From NCBI RefSeq assembly GCF_900167525.1, contig NZ_FUZQ01000009.1:1-64000 (forward strand): a stretch of 64,000 nucleotides of DNA. The letters run 5' to 3'. The DNA comes from Krasilnikoviella flava (GTDB lineage: Bacteria; Actinomycetota; Actinomycetes; Actinomycetales; Cellulomonadaceae). This document shows positions 26,993 to 37,288 of the stretch, in pieces. The position numbers and the translations under genes were made by a program. Every line of letters starts with the position of its first letter. Positions within the stretch are counted from its first letter, which is position 1. Under the pieces are notes generated by a model. That model searched no databases and was not told the origin of the DNA. It was given only the letters and a program-made list of their open reading frames with translations.

Positions 26993-28207
26993 ATGACTGC
27001 GCAGACCATGACTACCGATCACTCCCGCGCCGTGGCCGACGGTGCCCACTCCCACGGCGTGGTCCCGGCGGGCTCGCGCGCGGAGCGCAAGACGTCGTTC
27101 GACCTCGCCGACATCCCCGTGCCCACCGGGCGCGAGGAGGAGTGGCGCTTCTCGCCCGTCGCGCGGCTCCAGCCGCTGTTCGGCGAGGACCTGGGCGCCG
27201 GCGGCGTGCTGACGACCGTCGTCGAGGCTCCGGAGGCCAAGGTCGAGATCGTCGGCAAGGGCGACCCGCGCCTGGGCACCACCGGCAAGCCGGGGGACCG
27301 CACCGCCGTGACCGCGTGGAACGCGGCCGCCGAGGCGACCATCATCACCATCCCTGCCGAGGCTGTCGCCAGCGAAGTCACCTCCGTGCGGGTCGAGGGC
27401 GCCACCAAGGACGCGACCGCGCAGCACCTGCTGGTGCACGCCGAGCACCACGCCGAGGCCGTCGTCGTCATCGACCACCGCGGGGATGCGACGCTCAACC
27501 AGACGGTCGAGATCGTCGTCGACGAGGGCGCGCACCTCACGCTCGTCTCCGTGCAGGACTGGGCGGACGGTGCCGTGCACGCCTCCAGCCACCGCGCCAG
27601 CATCGGCCGCGACGCCAAGCTCAAGCACGTCGTCGTGACCTTCGGCGGCGACGTCGTGCGGATCACGCCGGACGCGACGTTCACGGGCGAGGGCGGCGAG
27701 GTCGAGATGGTCGGCCTGTACTTCGCGGACGCGGACCAGCACCAGGAGCACCGCCTGTTCGTGGACCACGCCGTGCCGCGGTGCAAGTCGCGGGTCACCT
27801 ACAAGGGCGCCCTGCAGGGCGCCGGCGCCCACGTGGTGTGGGTCGGCGACGTGCTGATCCAGGCCGAGGCCGAGGGCACCGACACGTACGAGCTCAACCG
27901 CAACCTGGTCCTCACCGACGGCGCGCGCGCCGACTCGGTGCCGAACCTGGAGATCGAGACCGGAGAGATCGAGGGCGCGGGGCACGCGTCGGCGACCGGC
28001 CGCTTCGACGACGAGCAGCTCTTCTACCTCATGGCCCGCGGCATCCCCGAGGTCGACGCGCGTCGCCTCGTCGTGCGCGGCTTCTTCGCGGAGCTCATCG
28101 AGCAGATCGGCGTCGCGTCGGTCGAGGACCGCCTCCTCGCCTCGATCGAGGCCGAGCTGGAGAAGTCGATGAGCGTCATCACCGGCGTCGCGCCGGTCGC
28201 GGAGTGA
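26993..28207 (+). CDS. sufD: Fe-S cluster assembly protein SufD
   Basis: A 404-aa protein that pairs with SufB and SufC in the assembly complex. The C-terminal core carries VDHAVPRCKSRVTYKGAL, NRNLVLTDGARADSVPNLEIE and HASATGRFDDEQLFYLMARGI, typical of SufD. ATG 26993 is directly adjacent to the sufB stop (TAA-ATG), so translation is probably coupled; a second ATG at 27008 is possible. Confidence 0.95.
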   Translation: MTAQTMTTDHSRAVADGAHSHGVVPAGSRAERKTSFDLADIPVPTGREEEWRFSPVARLQPLFGEDLGAGGVLTTVVEAPEAKVEIVGKGDPRLGTTGKPGDRTAVTAWNAAAEATIITIPAEAVASEVTSVRVEGATKDATAQHLLVHAEHHAEAVVVIDHRGDATLNQTVEIVVDEGAHLTLVSVQDWADGAVHASSHRASIGRDAKLKHVVVTFGGDVVRITPDATFTGEGGEVEMVGLYFADADQHQEHRLFVDHAVPRCKSRVTYKGALQGAGAHVVWVGDVLIQAEAEGTDTYELNRNLVLTDGARADSVPNLEIETGEIEGAGHASATGRFDDEQLFYLMARGIPEVDARRLVVRGFFAELIEQIGVASVEDRLLASIEAELEKSMSVITGVAPVAE

Positions 28208-28214
28208 GCTCCCG

Positions 28215-28562
28215 ATGACCTCCCAGCTGGCCTGCATGGCCGACGACCTCGCCCCCGAGGAGGCCATGCTCGTGGAGCTCGACGGCGCGAACGGGGCCCC
28301 GGTCCCGGTCGCGGTCGTCCGTGACGCCGACGGCGGCTGGCACGCCCTCTCGGACATCTGCTCGCACGGGCAGGTCTCCCTGTCCGACGGGGAGGTCGAG
28401 GGCTGCCTGGTCGAGTGCTGGCTGCACGGGTCGCAGTTCGACCTGCGCACCGGCAAGCCGGTCCAGCTCCCCGCGACGCAGCCCGTGCCGGTGTACCCGG
28501 TGACCGTGGACGGCGACCGCATCCTCGTGGACGTCGACGAGACGCTCGCCGTCGCGTCCTGA
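28215..28562 (+). CDS. Rieske-type [2Fe-2S] ferredoxin
   Basis: A 115-aa non-heme Rieske protein. The cluster ligands are C-S-H (DICSHGQVSL) and C-W-L-H (VECWLHGSQFD). Rieske ferredoxins inserted between sufD and sufC are common in actinobacterial suf operons; an electron-donating role in cluster assembly is inferred. It begins 7 bp after the sufD stop. An internal ATG at 28236 (after TSQLAC) is an alternative start. Confidence 0.93.
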   Translation: MTSQLACMADDLAPEEAMLVELDGANGAPVPVAVVRDADGGWHALSDICSHGQVSLSDGEVEGCLVECWLHGSQFDLRTGKPVQLPATQPVPVYPVTVDGDRILVDVDETLAVAS

Positions 28563-28600
28563 CCCCCACTCTTCGCAACACAGACCTGGAGACACGAAGC

Positions 28601-30715
<2,115 letters not shown>

Positions 30716-30718
30716 GGA

Positions 30719-30732
30719 CGACCCGCGGGTCG
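30719..30732 (+). promoter_or_regulatory. Palindrome between sufS and sufU
   Basis: CGACCCGCGGGTCG is a perfect 14-bp palindrome in the 42-bp sufS-sufU gap. It can form only a short stem as RNA. Its role is unknown; with the sufC-sufS repeat it marks the distal half of the operon. Confidence 0.3.
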
Positions 30733-30757
30733 GTACGACGAGGCAGAAGGTAGGCAC

Positions 30758-31225
30758 GTGAGCTCGCTCGAGCAGATGTATCAGCAGGTGATCCTGGACC
30801 ACGCGAAGCGCCCGCACGGTCGGGGGCTCGTGGACGCACCCGCCGACCACCGGTCGGGGGAGTCGCACCAGGTGAACCCGACCTGCGGCGACGAGATCAC
30901 GCTGCGCGTGGACGTCGACGGCGCGACCGTGGTCGGCGTCTCCTGGGAGGGGCAGGGGTGCTCCATCTCGCAGGCCTCCGCCTCCGTGCTGACCGAGCTC
31001 GTCACGGGCCACGACCTCGCGGACGTCGCACGGCTGGACGCTGTGTTCCACGACCTCATGGGGTCGCGCGGCAAGGGGCTGGACGACGAGGACGCGCTCG
31101 ACACCCTCGGCGACGCGAGCGCGTTCACCGGCGTCTCGCAGTACCCCGCCCGTATCAAGTGCGCGCTGCTCGGCTGGGCGGCGCTCAAGGACTCGCTGGC
31201 ACGCAGCGGCGCGCTGGCAGGATGA
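30758..31225 (+). CDS. sufU: SufU, zinc-dependent sulfurtransferase partner of SufS
   Basis: A 155-aa SufU-type protein. The three conserved cysteines are in NPTCGDE, GQGCSISQAS and RIKCALLGW; the Asp of the zinc site is in CGDE. In Gram-positive bacteria SufU accepts sulfur from SufS at a zinc-bound cysteine. GTG 30758 has AGAAGG upstream. Confidence 0.95.
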   Translation: MSSLEQMYQQVILDHAKRPHGRGLVDAPADHRSGESHQVNPTCGDEITLRVDVDGATVVGVSWEGQGCSISQASASVLTELVTGHDLADVARLDAVFHDLMGSRGKGLDDEDALDTLGDASAFTGVSQYPARIKCALLGWAALKDSLARSGALAG

Positions 31226-31256
31226 CGTACCGGACCACCGGACACCGGAGGAGACG

Positions 31257-31628
31257 ATGACCGAGAACACCACCGACGCGGGCGCCCGCCCCGTCGACGC
31301 GCCCGTCGCGGCACCGACGCCCACCACGGCCGCCGACGTCGAGGAGGCCATGCGCGACGTCATCGACCCCGAGCTGGGCATCAACGTCGTCGACCTGGGC
31401 CTCGTCTACGGCATCCAGGTGGACCAGAACAACATGGCGACCATCGACATGACGCTCACTTCCGCGGCCTGCCCGCTGACCGACGTCATCGAGGACCAGT
31501 CGGGCCAGGCGCTCGAGGGACTGGTCGACGGGTTCCGCGTCAACTGGGTCTGGATGCCGCCGTGGGGCCCGGAGAAGATCACCGACGAAGGCCGCGAGCA
31601 GCTGCGGATGCTGGGCTTCAACGTCTGA
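31257..31628 (+). CDS. sufT: Metal-sulfur cluster assembly factor (SufT/PaaD-like, MIP18 family)
   Basis: A 123-aa DUF59/MIP18 protein with VEEAMRDVIDPELGINVVDLGLVYGI and the conserved SAACPLTD cysteine. It is thought to help maturation of Fe-S proteins. It is the last gene of the operon; GGAGGAG lies upstream of ATG 31257. The ~28 N-terminal residues are Ala/Pro/Thr-rich and likely flexible. A terminator follows 28 bp downstream. Confidence 0.92.
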   Translation: MTENTTDAGARPVDAPVAAPTPTTAADVEEAMRDVIDPELGINVVDLGLVYGIQVDQNNMATIDMTLTSAACPLTDVIEDQSGQALEGLVDGFRVNWVWMPPWGPEKITDEGREQLRMLGFNV

Positions 31629-31656
31629 TCGAGAAGCCAGAACTATCCGAGACACG

Positions 31657-31684
31657 AAGGCCCTGCCCCTCGGGGCGGGGCCTT
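31657..31684 (+). terminator. Terminator of the suf operon
   Basis: A 13-bp GC-rich stem (aaggccctgcccc at 31657-31669 with ggggcggggcctt at 31672-31684, one G-U pair) and a tc loop, followed by a short T run. It lies 28 bp after the sufT stop. Confidence 0.85.
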
Positions 31685-31890
31685 TGCGTCACCTGGGTGA
31701 GTCGTGCGAGCGGGTGCGGCCGGCGTCGCGCGAGGCAGGTGCGGTGTGGCGCTGGTACCTCCGTCTCCATGTCCGCTCTTCGCCGTGCTGGCCCTGACCG
31801 ACCCGGTGTGCGGCGCCCGAGCCCAGCTGACGTCCACCCCTCGGCGCAGGTCGGAGGCGTCGTCGTCGCGCGTGCCGGCGGCGCGCCGCG

Positions 31891-31896
31891 TACGGT
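31891..31896 (+). promoter_or_regulatory. Candidate -10 box (TACGGT) of the two-component operon
   Basis: TACGGT lies 33 bp upstream of the GTG at 31929, followed by a GAGGGGAGGG ribosome binding site, giving a short normal leader. No clear -35 is visible. Confidence 0.4.
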
Positions 31897-31928
31897 ACGA
31901 GCCAGACGGAACCCTGAGGGGAGGGCCG

Positions 31929-33065
31929 GTGTCGGACGACGGTTTCCGGGCGCTCGTGCTCGAGGACGACCCCGACTCGGCGGAGTTCGTCCGGATCGCG
32001 CTGGCGCGGTACGGGGGGATGCAGGTGGACCTCGCCTCCGACGCCGACGAGGCGCTGGCCGCGCTGCGGCGCTCGATCTACGACGTGCTGGTGAGCGACA
32101 TCCAGCTCCCGGGTCGGTCGGGGCTCGAGATCCTGCCGGAGGTGCGGGAGATCGACCCGACGCTGCCGATCATGATCGTCACCGCCTTCCCGACGGTGAC
32201 CCATGCGGTCACCGCGCTGCGAGAGGCCGCCGACGACTTCCTGGTCAAGCCCGTCACCGCGTCCACGGTGGTGGAGCGCGCCACCGAGCTCGCCCAGCGC
32301 GCCCGCCGGGAGCGGGACTCGTCGCGGCAGCGTGTCCTCGCGGTCGGGGCCCACCCGGACGACGTCGAGATCGGCGTGGGAGCCACCCTGGCGGCGCACG
32401 CCGCCGCGGGGAACGAGCTCGTGATCCTCACGCTGTCGGGCGGCTCGGTGGGCGGGCTGGCCGCGGCGCGGCACGAGGAGGCGCTCGCGGCCGCGGAGGT
32501 GGTGGGGGCGCGGCTCGTGCACCTCGACTTCCCCGACACCCACCTCGACCCGGCGGAGGGCGTGATCGGCGCGATCGAGGACGTCGTCGCGGAGGTGGCA
32601 CCGCACCGGGTCTACACGCACAGCGCGAACGACCGGCACCAGGACCACCGGGCGGTCAACGGCGCGGTGCAGATCGCGGCCCGCCAGGTGCCGAGCCTGC
32701 TGTGCTTCCAGAGCCCGTCCGCGACGGTGTCCTTCGCGCCGAACAGGTTCGTCGACGTCGACGGCTTCGTCGAGACCAAGCTGCGGATGCTGGCTGCGTA
32801 CGTGTCGCAGGCCCACCGGGACTACATGCAGCCCGACATGGTGCGCGCCACGGCCCGCTACTGGGCGCGGTTCAGCCCGGCGAGCGAGGTGGAGCCCCTG
32901 GAGACGGTGCGCGCCAGCGAGACGGTCGCCCGGGCCTCGGCGGTCCGGGTCGTGCCCGGCGTCGACGAGGACGACGGGGACGCGCCGTCGGCACCCGAGG
33001 CACCGTCGACCACGCCCGCCCCGCACCTCCCCGTCGGGCGCGGGCGGCCGGGGGCGGCCCCCTGA
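31929..33065 (+). CDS. Response regulator receiver fused to PIG-L family deacetylase
   Basis: A 378-aa two-domain protein. Residues ~5-125 are a CheY-like receiver with LEDD acidic pocket, phospho-acceptor Asp57 (VSDIQLPG) and Lys107 (LVKPV). Residues ~135-345 are a PIG-L/LmbE N-deacetylase with AVGAHPDD (His142, Asp144-145) and the HQDH motif at 237-240, the zinc and catalytic residues of the family. There is no DNA-binding domain. The gene overlaps the histidine kinase start (TGATG). The architecture implies phosphorylation-controlled removal of an acetyl group from a sugar-containing substrate, which is inference. GTG 31929 has a strong GAGGGGAGGG site; the ~35 C-terminal residues are Pro-rich. 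Confidence 0.9.
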   Translation: MSDDGFRALVLEDDPDSAEFVRIALARYGGMQVDLASDADEALAALRRSIYDVLVSDIQLPGRSGLEILPEVREIDPTLPIMIVTAFPTVTHAVTALREAADDFLVKPVTASTVVERATELAQRARRERDSSRQRVLAVGAHPDDVEIGVGATLAAHAAAGNELVILTLSGGSVGGLAAARHEEALAAAEVVGARLVHLDFPDTHLDPAEGVIGAIEDVVAEVAPHRVYTHSANDRHQDHRAVNGAVQIAARQVPSLLCFQSPSATVSFAPNRFVDVDGFVETKLRMLAAYVSQAHRDYMQPDMVRATARYWARFSPASEVEPLETVRASETVARASAVRVVPGVDEDDGDAPSAPEAPSTTPAPHLPVGRGRPGAAP

Positions 33066-34828
33066 TGTCGCGCGACGGCGGCCGACGCCTCCGGGAGACG
33101 TACGAGAGCGTCTGGACGGCATGGTTCGCCGACGACGCCGTGGGCCTGCGGCAGCTGCCGCTCACGGTGTCGTTCTTCGTGGTCCTGGTCATCCTCCGCG
33201 TCAGCGGGGTCGAGGGGAACCCGCCGGTGCTCGCGCTGGCGGTGCTCCTCGTCGTCGCCGTCCAGCTGGTGGGCAGCCTCGGCCGTTGGGACCGATGGCC
33301 CCAGGCGTGGCGCTTCGTGCTACCCCTGGTGCAGATGCTGGCGATCGGCGTCCTGGAGCTCGGCTCGGGCCTGATCCTCGCGAGCTTCTTCGCACTGCTG
33401 TTCCTGCCCGTCGTAAGCCTCGCCCTCCAGCCAGGCCCCTGGGGGCTGGTCGTCGGGCTGTGCGGCGCGGTGGCGGCGCTGTTCGTGCCGAAGCTCCTGC
33501 CGCTCACCGCGGTGGAGCGGGTGCACCCCGTGATGCACTCGTTGGTGGTGCTGCTAGTGCTCGGGCTCGTGGCGGTGGGGACGCACGGCATCGTGGGGCT
33601 GGTGCGCCGGCAGGCCGCGCAGCTGGGACGGGCGCGCGACGACCTCGCGGCCGGGGCGCAGCAGCTGCGCGCCTCGCGGGACACGTTGCGGGGGATCATG
33701 GTCGCCGCCACGGAGGTGGGCTTCCTCGCGACGGACTCCGCCGGGCGGGTCGGGTGGGCCAGCCCGGGCGCGGTGCAGGTCTTCGGTCGCCCTGACCGCG
33801 AGCTCGTCGGCCTCGACGTGTCGCAGCTCGTCGACGCGGCCACGCTCGCCGTACGGCTGGCCGAGCACCCGGAGCCCGAGGCGGAGGGCGCGGCGAACCG
33901 GGTGGTGCTCGGCACCGCGACCGCGGGTGACTCCCACGTGGACGACTGGTCGGTCACGCTCCCCGACGGCGAGCGCCGCCACCTCGAGTTCACGGTGACG
34001 GAGCGACCAGCGCCGTCGGGCAGCGAGGACGAGCTCCCGGCGGGGTACCTCGTCGTCGTCACCGACGTCACCGCCCGCCACGAGGAGGAGCGCATCCAGG
34101 ACGAGTTCATCGGGCTCGTGAGCCACGAGCTGCGCACCCCCCTTGCGTCGATCCTGGGCTACGTCGACCTGCTGCGGCTCGGGGGGGATCGGCTCGACGA
34201 CGAGCAGCGGGGGTACCTGGCGGTCGTCGAGCGCAACGCCCGACGGCTCGGCTCGCTGGTCGACGACCTGCTCACCAGCGCGCAGATCGCCGCGGGCCGG
34301 CCCGTGCTCGCGGGGCGGGACGTCGACGTCGCGCAGGTGGTGCGCGAGGTCGTCGAGAACTCGCGCCCGGCCGCGCAGGCCGCGGGGGTCGAGGTCGTGG
34401 TGGACGGCGATCCGGTGGTGCCCCTCGTCTCCGACCCGGACCGGCTGGGGCACGTGGTCAGCAACCTGGTGAGCAACGCCGTGAAGTACAGCAGCTCCGG
34501 GGGCCTGGTCCGGGTGACCGTCACGGCGGGGTCCACCCCGGTCGGGTCGAACCTCGTGCGGCTGCAGGTGGCGGACAGGGGGTTCGGTATCTCGGCCGAC
34601 GAGATCGAGCGGGTCACCCAGCGGTTCTACCGCTCGCGCGAGACACGGAGACGGCGCGTGCGGGGTGTCGGGCTCGGCCTCGCGCTCGTGGACCGGCTCG
34701 TGCACGACCACGGTGGCGTAATGTCGATCCGCAGCGAGCCGGGGGATGGCACGGAGGTGGACGTCGCGCTGCCGGACCTCCCCGGTCCCGGGGCCCCGGC
34801 CGCCGGGGACGCGCAGGACGTGCACTGA
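33065..34828 (+). CDS. Membrane sensor histidine kinase with PAS domain
   Basis: A 587-aa kinase. Residues ~30-180 hold about six to seven hydrophobic helices, ~210-330 a PAS-like domain (GIMVAATEVGFLATDSAGRVGWAS...), then HisKA with FIGLVSHELRTPLASILGY (phospho-acceptor His354) and HATPase_c with NLVSNAVKYSS (N box), DRGFGIS (G1) and GVGLGLALVDRLV (G2). The sensor is a multi-span membrane domain rather than a large external one. It overlaps the receiver-PIG-L gene and is its obvious partner. A perfect hairpin follows its stop. Confidence 0.95.
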   Translation: MSRDGGRRLRETYESVWTAWFADDAVGLRQLPLTVSFFVVLVILRVSGVEGNPPVLALAVLLVVAVQLVGSLGRWDRWPQAWRFVLPLVQMLAIGVLELGSGLILASFFALLFLPVVSLALQPGPWGLVVGLCGAVAALFVPKLLPLTAVERVHPVMHSLVVLLVLGLVAVGTHGIVGLVRRQAAQLGRARDDLAAGAQQLRASRDTLRGIMVAATEVGFLATDSAGRVGWASPGAVQVFGRPDRELVGLDVSQLVDAATLAVRLAEHPEPEAEGAANRVVLGTATAGDSHVDDWSVTLPDGERRHLEFTVTERPAPSGSEDELPAGYLVVVTDVTARHEEERIQDEFIGLVSHELRTPLASILGYVDLLRLGGDRLDDEQRGYLAVVERNARRLGSLVDDLLTSAQIAAGRPVLAGRDVDVAQVVREVVENSRPAAQAAGVEVVVDGDPVVPLVSDPDRLGHVVSNLVSNAVKYSSSGGLVRVTVTAGSTPVGSNLVRLQVADRGFGISADEIERVTQRFYRSRETRRRRVRGVGLGLALVDRLVHDHGGVMSIRSEPGDGTEVDVALPDLPGPGAPAAGDAQDVH

Positions 34829-34859
34829 GGCCCGGGGCGACCGGCGGCCGCCCCGGGCC
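34829..34859. terminator. Bidirectional terminator between convergent operons
   Basis: A perfect 11-bp stem, GGCCCGGGGCG (34829-34839) with CGCCCCGGGCC (34849-34859) and a 9-nt loop. It begins at the base after the kinase stop and ends 3 bp before the stop of the convergent gene, so it fills the whole 34-bp gap. Confidence 0.85.
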
Positions 34860-34862
34860 GCG

Positions 34863-36086
34863 TCACGGGGTGTCGGCGGGCCCCCAGACCTGGTCCAGCG
34901 CCGCCCAATGGGCGTCGGACAGGTGCGAGAGCGGCGTGACGTTGACGTCCTCGACCCCGTGCGTCGTGGCCGCCGCGACCGTCTCGGCCATGAGCTCGGG
35001 CGAGATCGCCCGTGGCGGGTCGGCGTCCGCCGACCCGGCCCACAGCCCGACCGACATCGTGAACCGGCTCATGTCGAACCCGCCGTCCTCGAGCGCCGCC
35101 GTGACCCGTTCGACGTCCGCGGGCGTGCGGTCCCGGCGGCCGACGTAGGCCCACACCACGAGCCGGTCGGCGGCGCCGAGCAGGATCGCGTAGTCGTGCC
35201 CGCTCGACGCGGCTCCGGCCGCCGGGTCGTCCCAGTCGACGCGGACGTCCATCGCGAGCTGGATCTGCGCGCCGTCGCCTCCCCGTACCTCGTCGAGCGC
35301 TGACCGCATCCGGCCGAGGAGTCCCGCCAGCACCTCCGAGCGCCACACCCCGAGCTCGGGGGCGTCCTCGTCGATCGCGCCGTCGGCCTCGCGCGGCCAG
35401 TCGTCGGCGCCCGTCATCTCGCGGTACAGGTCGAGGTCGTCGTCGCCGAAGCTGTACCGGTTGAGGAAGAGTTCCGTGACGGCGATCTGGCTCGGGTCGT
35501 ACCGCTCACCGAGCGCCGCCACGTACTCCACGAGCCGGTCGCCCACGGGGCCGTGGGCGAGCTGGGAGGCCGACGCCTGGTACTTCGCGCGGGTGCCGTC
35601 GGCGGAGACGCCGGCGACGGACGGGTCGGCGGTGATCCACGCGGGGACGTACGCGTCGACGATCAGGCCGACCTGCCGCGTCGTGCCGTCGGCGGACTCG
35701 TGCAGGGCACGGGCCGCACGGGCGAGGTGGTCCGTGCCGGGCTCGGCCGCGACCTCGGGATGGGCGGGCCAGTCGAAGGCCGTGAACTCGACGCGGCCCG
35801 CGTTGAGGTCCACCCCGTTCGCGCCCGCGTCGTCGAGGTGCCGGTCCACCGCTGCCCAGTCCGTCTCGGGGTCGGTCACGATGCCGAAGTCGACGCTGAC
35901 CGAGCGCTCCTCCTGCGGCGGCTCGGCCGGGCGCATCACCGGGGGGACGTCCTGCCACGGACGGGCGACCAGGACGGCCGCGGCGGCCGCCGCGAGGAGG
36001 GCCACGGCCACCGTCAGGAGCCAGGGCCATCGTCGTCGACGAGCCCGCTCACCGACACCGTCCCGCTGCGGTCCAGCTTGTTCCAT
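34863..36086 (-). CDS. Membrane-anchored extracytoplasmic protein, glycoside-hydrolase-like
   Basis: A 407-aa protein with an Arg-rich cytoplasmic start, one membrane helix (residues ~18-40, LLTVAVALLAAAAAAVLVA) and a ~350-residue external domain. The fold looks like a TIM barrel: repeated hydrophobic strands end in acidic residues (VDFGIVTD, IVDAYVPAWIT, IAVTELFLNRYSFG, QLAMDVRVDWDD, VVWAYVG, FTMSVGLW). TEL and DVRVDWDD could carry catalytic acids. I do not recognise the exact family; processing of a polysaccharide made by the adjacent glycosyltransferase is inference. ATG 36086 has GGAG 6 nt upstream and overlaps the upstream gene by 73 bp in another frame. Confidence 0.7.
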   Translation of the reverse strand: MEQAGPQRDGVGERARRRRWPWLLTVAVALLAAAAAAVLVARPWQDVPPVMRPAEPPQEERSVSVDFGIVTDPETDWAAVDRHLDDAGANGVDLNAGRVEFTAFDWPAHPEVAAEPGTDHLARAARALHESADGTTRQVGLIVDAYVPAWITADPSVAGVSADGTRAKYQASASQLAHGPVGDRLVEYVAALGERYDPSQIAVTELFLNRYSFGDDDLDLYREMTGADDWPREADGAIDEDAPELGVWRSEVLAGLLGRMRSALDEVRGGDGAQIQLAMDVRVDWDDPAAGAASSGHDYAILLGAADRLVVWAYVGRRDRTPADVERVTAALEDGGFDMSRFTMSVGLWAGSADADPPRAISPELMAETVAAATTHGVEDVNVTPLSHLSDAHWAALDQVWGPADTP

Positions 36087-37288
36087 CGGTTCTCCGCGTT
36101 CCCCAGCTCGAGCCGCGCGGCGTCGAGCAGCACGAACGTCATCATCGTCGAGTAGACGGGCCACAGGGGCAGCGTCCACAGCTGCCGCAGGTCGCCCGGC
36201 GCGCGGTCGAGGAGCACTGCCAGCAGCAGCAGCGCGAGCGAGAGGGGCACGCCCAGCAGGAGGATCCACGCCCACCAGGACGACGGTACCCAGACGGGCC
36301 CGTCGACGAGCACCAGGACGGCGAGCGCCACCATGGCCAGCACCTGGACGAAGGGCGCCACGATCTGCGACAGGGTGTTGTAGATCAGGTACACCCCGAA
36401 CGGCCCGTACCGCGGGTTGCCCACCATCGACCGGTGCATGGCCGTCACCTGGAGCAGGCCACGTGCCCACCGGACCCGCTGGCGCCAGAGGCCGCGGACC
36501 GTGGACGGCGACTCGGCGTACACGAGGGCGTCGGGCGCGAACGTCACCCGATAGCCCGCGCGGTGCACCCGCCAGGTCAGCTCCAGGTCCTCGCCCAGGG
36601 TGTCGGTGTGCAGTGGGCCGACGCGCTCGAGCACCTCCCGCCGGAACGCGCCGATGTTCCCCGACACGACCGGCAGGCACCCCAGCACGTCGAGGGCACG
36701 CCGCATGAGCCCGGTGCCGACGTGACTGATGAGGGACAGCAGCCTGGTCTGCACCCGGTCGAGGTTGACCGGGCGGTCGTTGCCGCAGACCGACCCGACC
36801 CGCGTGTCCCGGAAGCCGCGCAGCAGGCGCGTGACGGTGTCCGGGCGGAACAGGCCGTCGGCGTCGACGAGCACGAGGACGTCGCCCCGTGCCGCGGCGA
36901 TCCCGGTGTTGAGCGCGGCGCCCTTCCCGGCGTTCTCCTGGCGCAGCGCGCGCACCTGCGGGTGGGCGGCGGCGAGGCGCTGCATCCGTTCGAAGGTGTC
37001 GTCCGAGGAGCCGTCGTCGACGCAGACCACCTCGAGCGCCGGGTGCTCGCTGCGCAGCACGGAGCGCACGCAGTTCTCGATCACCACGGACTCCTCGTAC
37101 GCGGGGACGACGACGCTCACCAGGGGAGCCTCGGGGAACATCGGGCCGCAGCCGGCCGGCCCGGGATCGTCGCGCCGGCGCCGGGCCTCGAAGACGAGCG
37201 CGGCCGGGACGAACGCGAGGCGGACCAGGCCGACGACCAGGAGCGACAGGCCGAGCACCAGGACGAGCGCATCGAGGACGGACGTCAT
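36014..37288 (-). CDS. Family 2 processive glycosyltransferase (PgaC/hyaluronan-synthase-like)
   Basis: A 424-aa membrane glycosyltransferase. The N-terminal helix is followed by a GT-A domain with VVVPAYEES, CVDDGSSDDTF, the DADG (DxD) site in VLVDADGLF, GEDLELTWR (catalytic acid) and QRVRWARG (QxxRW), then three to four C-terminal helices. These are features of synthases such as PgaC/IcaA that polymerise and extrude a beta-linked polymer. The sugar is not determined by sequence. The ATG overlaps the ATP-grasp stop (ATGA), and the 3' end overlaps the anchored protein gene by 73 bp. Confidence 0.92.
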   Translation of the reverse strand: MTSVLDALVLVLGLSLLVVGLVRLAFVPAALVFEARRRRDDPGPAGCGPMFPEAPLVSVVVPAYEESVVIENCVRSVLRSEHPALEVVCVDDGSSDDTFERMQRLAAAHPQVRALRQENAGKGAALNTGIAAARGDVLVLVDADGLFRPDTVTRLLRGFRDTRVGSVCGNDRPVNLDRVQTRLLSLISHVGTGLMRRALDVLGCLPVVSGNIGAFRREVLERVGPLHTDTLGEDLELTWRVHRAGYRVTFAPDALVYAESPSTVRGLWRQRVRWARGLLQVTAMHRSMVGNPRYGPFGVYLIYNTLSQIVAPFVQVLAMVALAVLVLVDGPVWVPSSWWAWILLLGVPLSLALLLLAVLLDRAPGDLRQLWTLPLWPVYSTMMTFVLLDAARLELGNAENRWNKLDRSGTVSVSGLVDDDGPGS

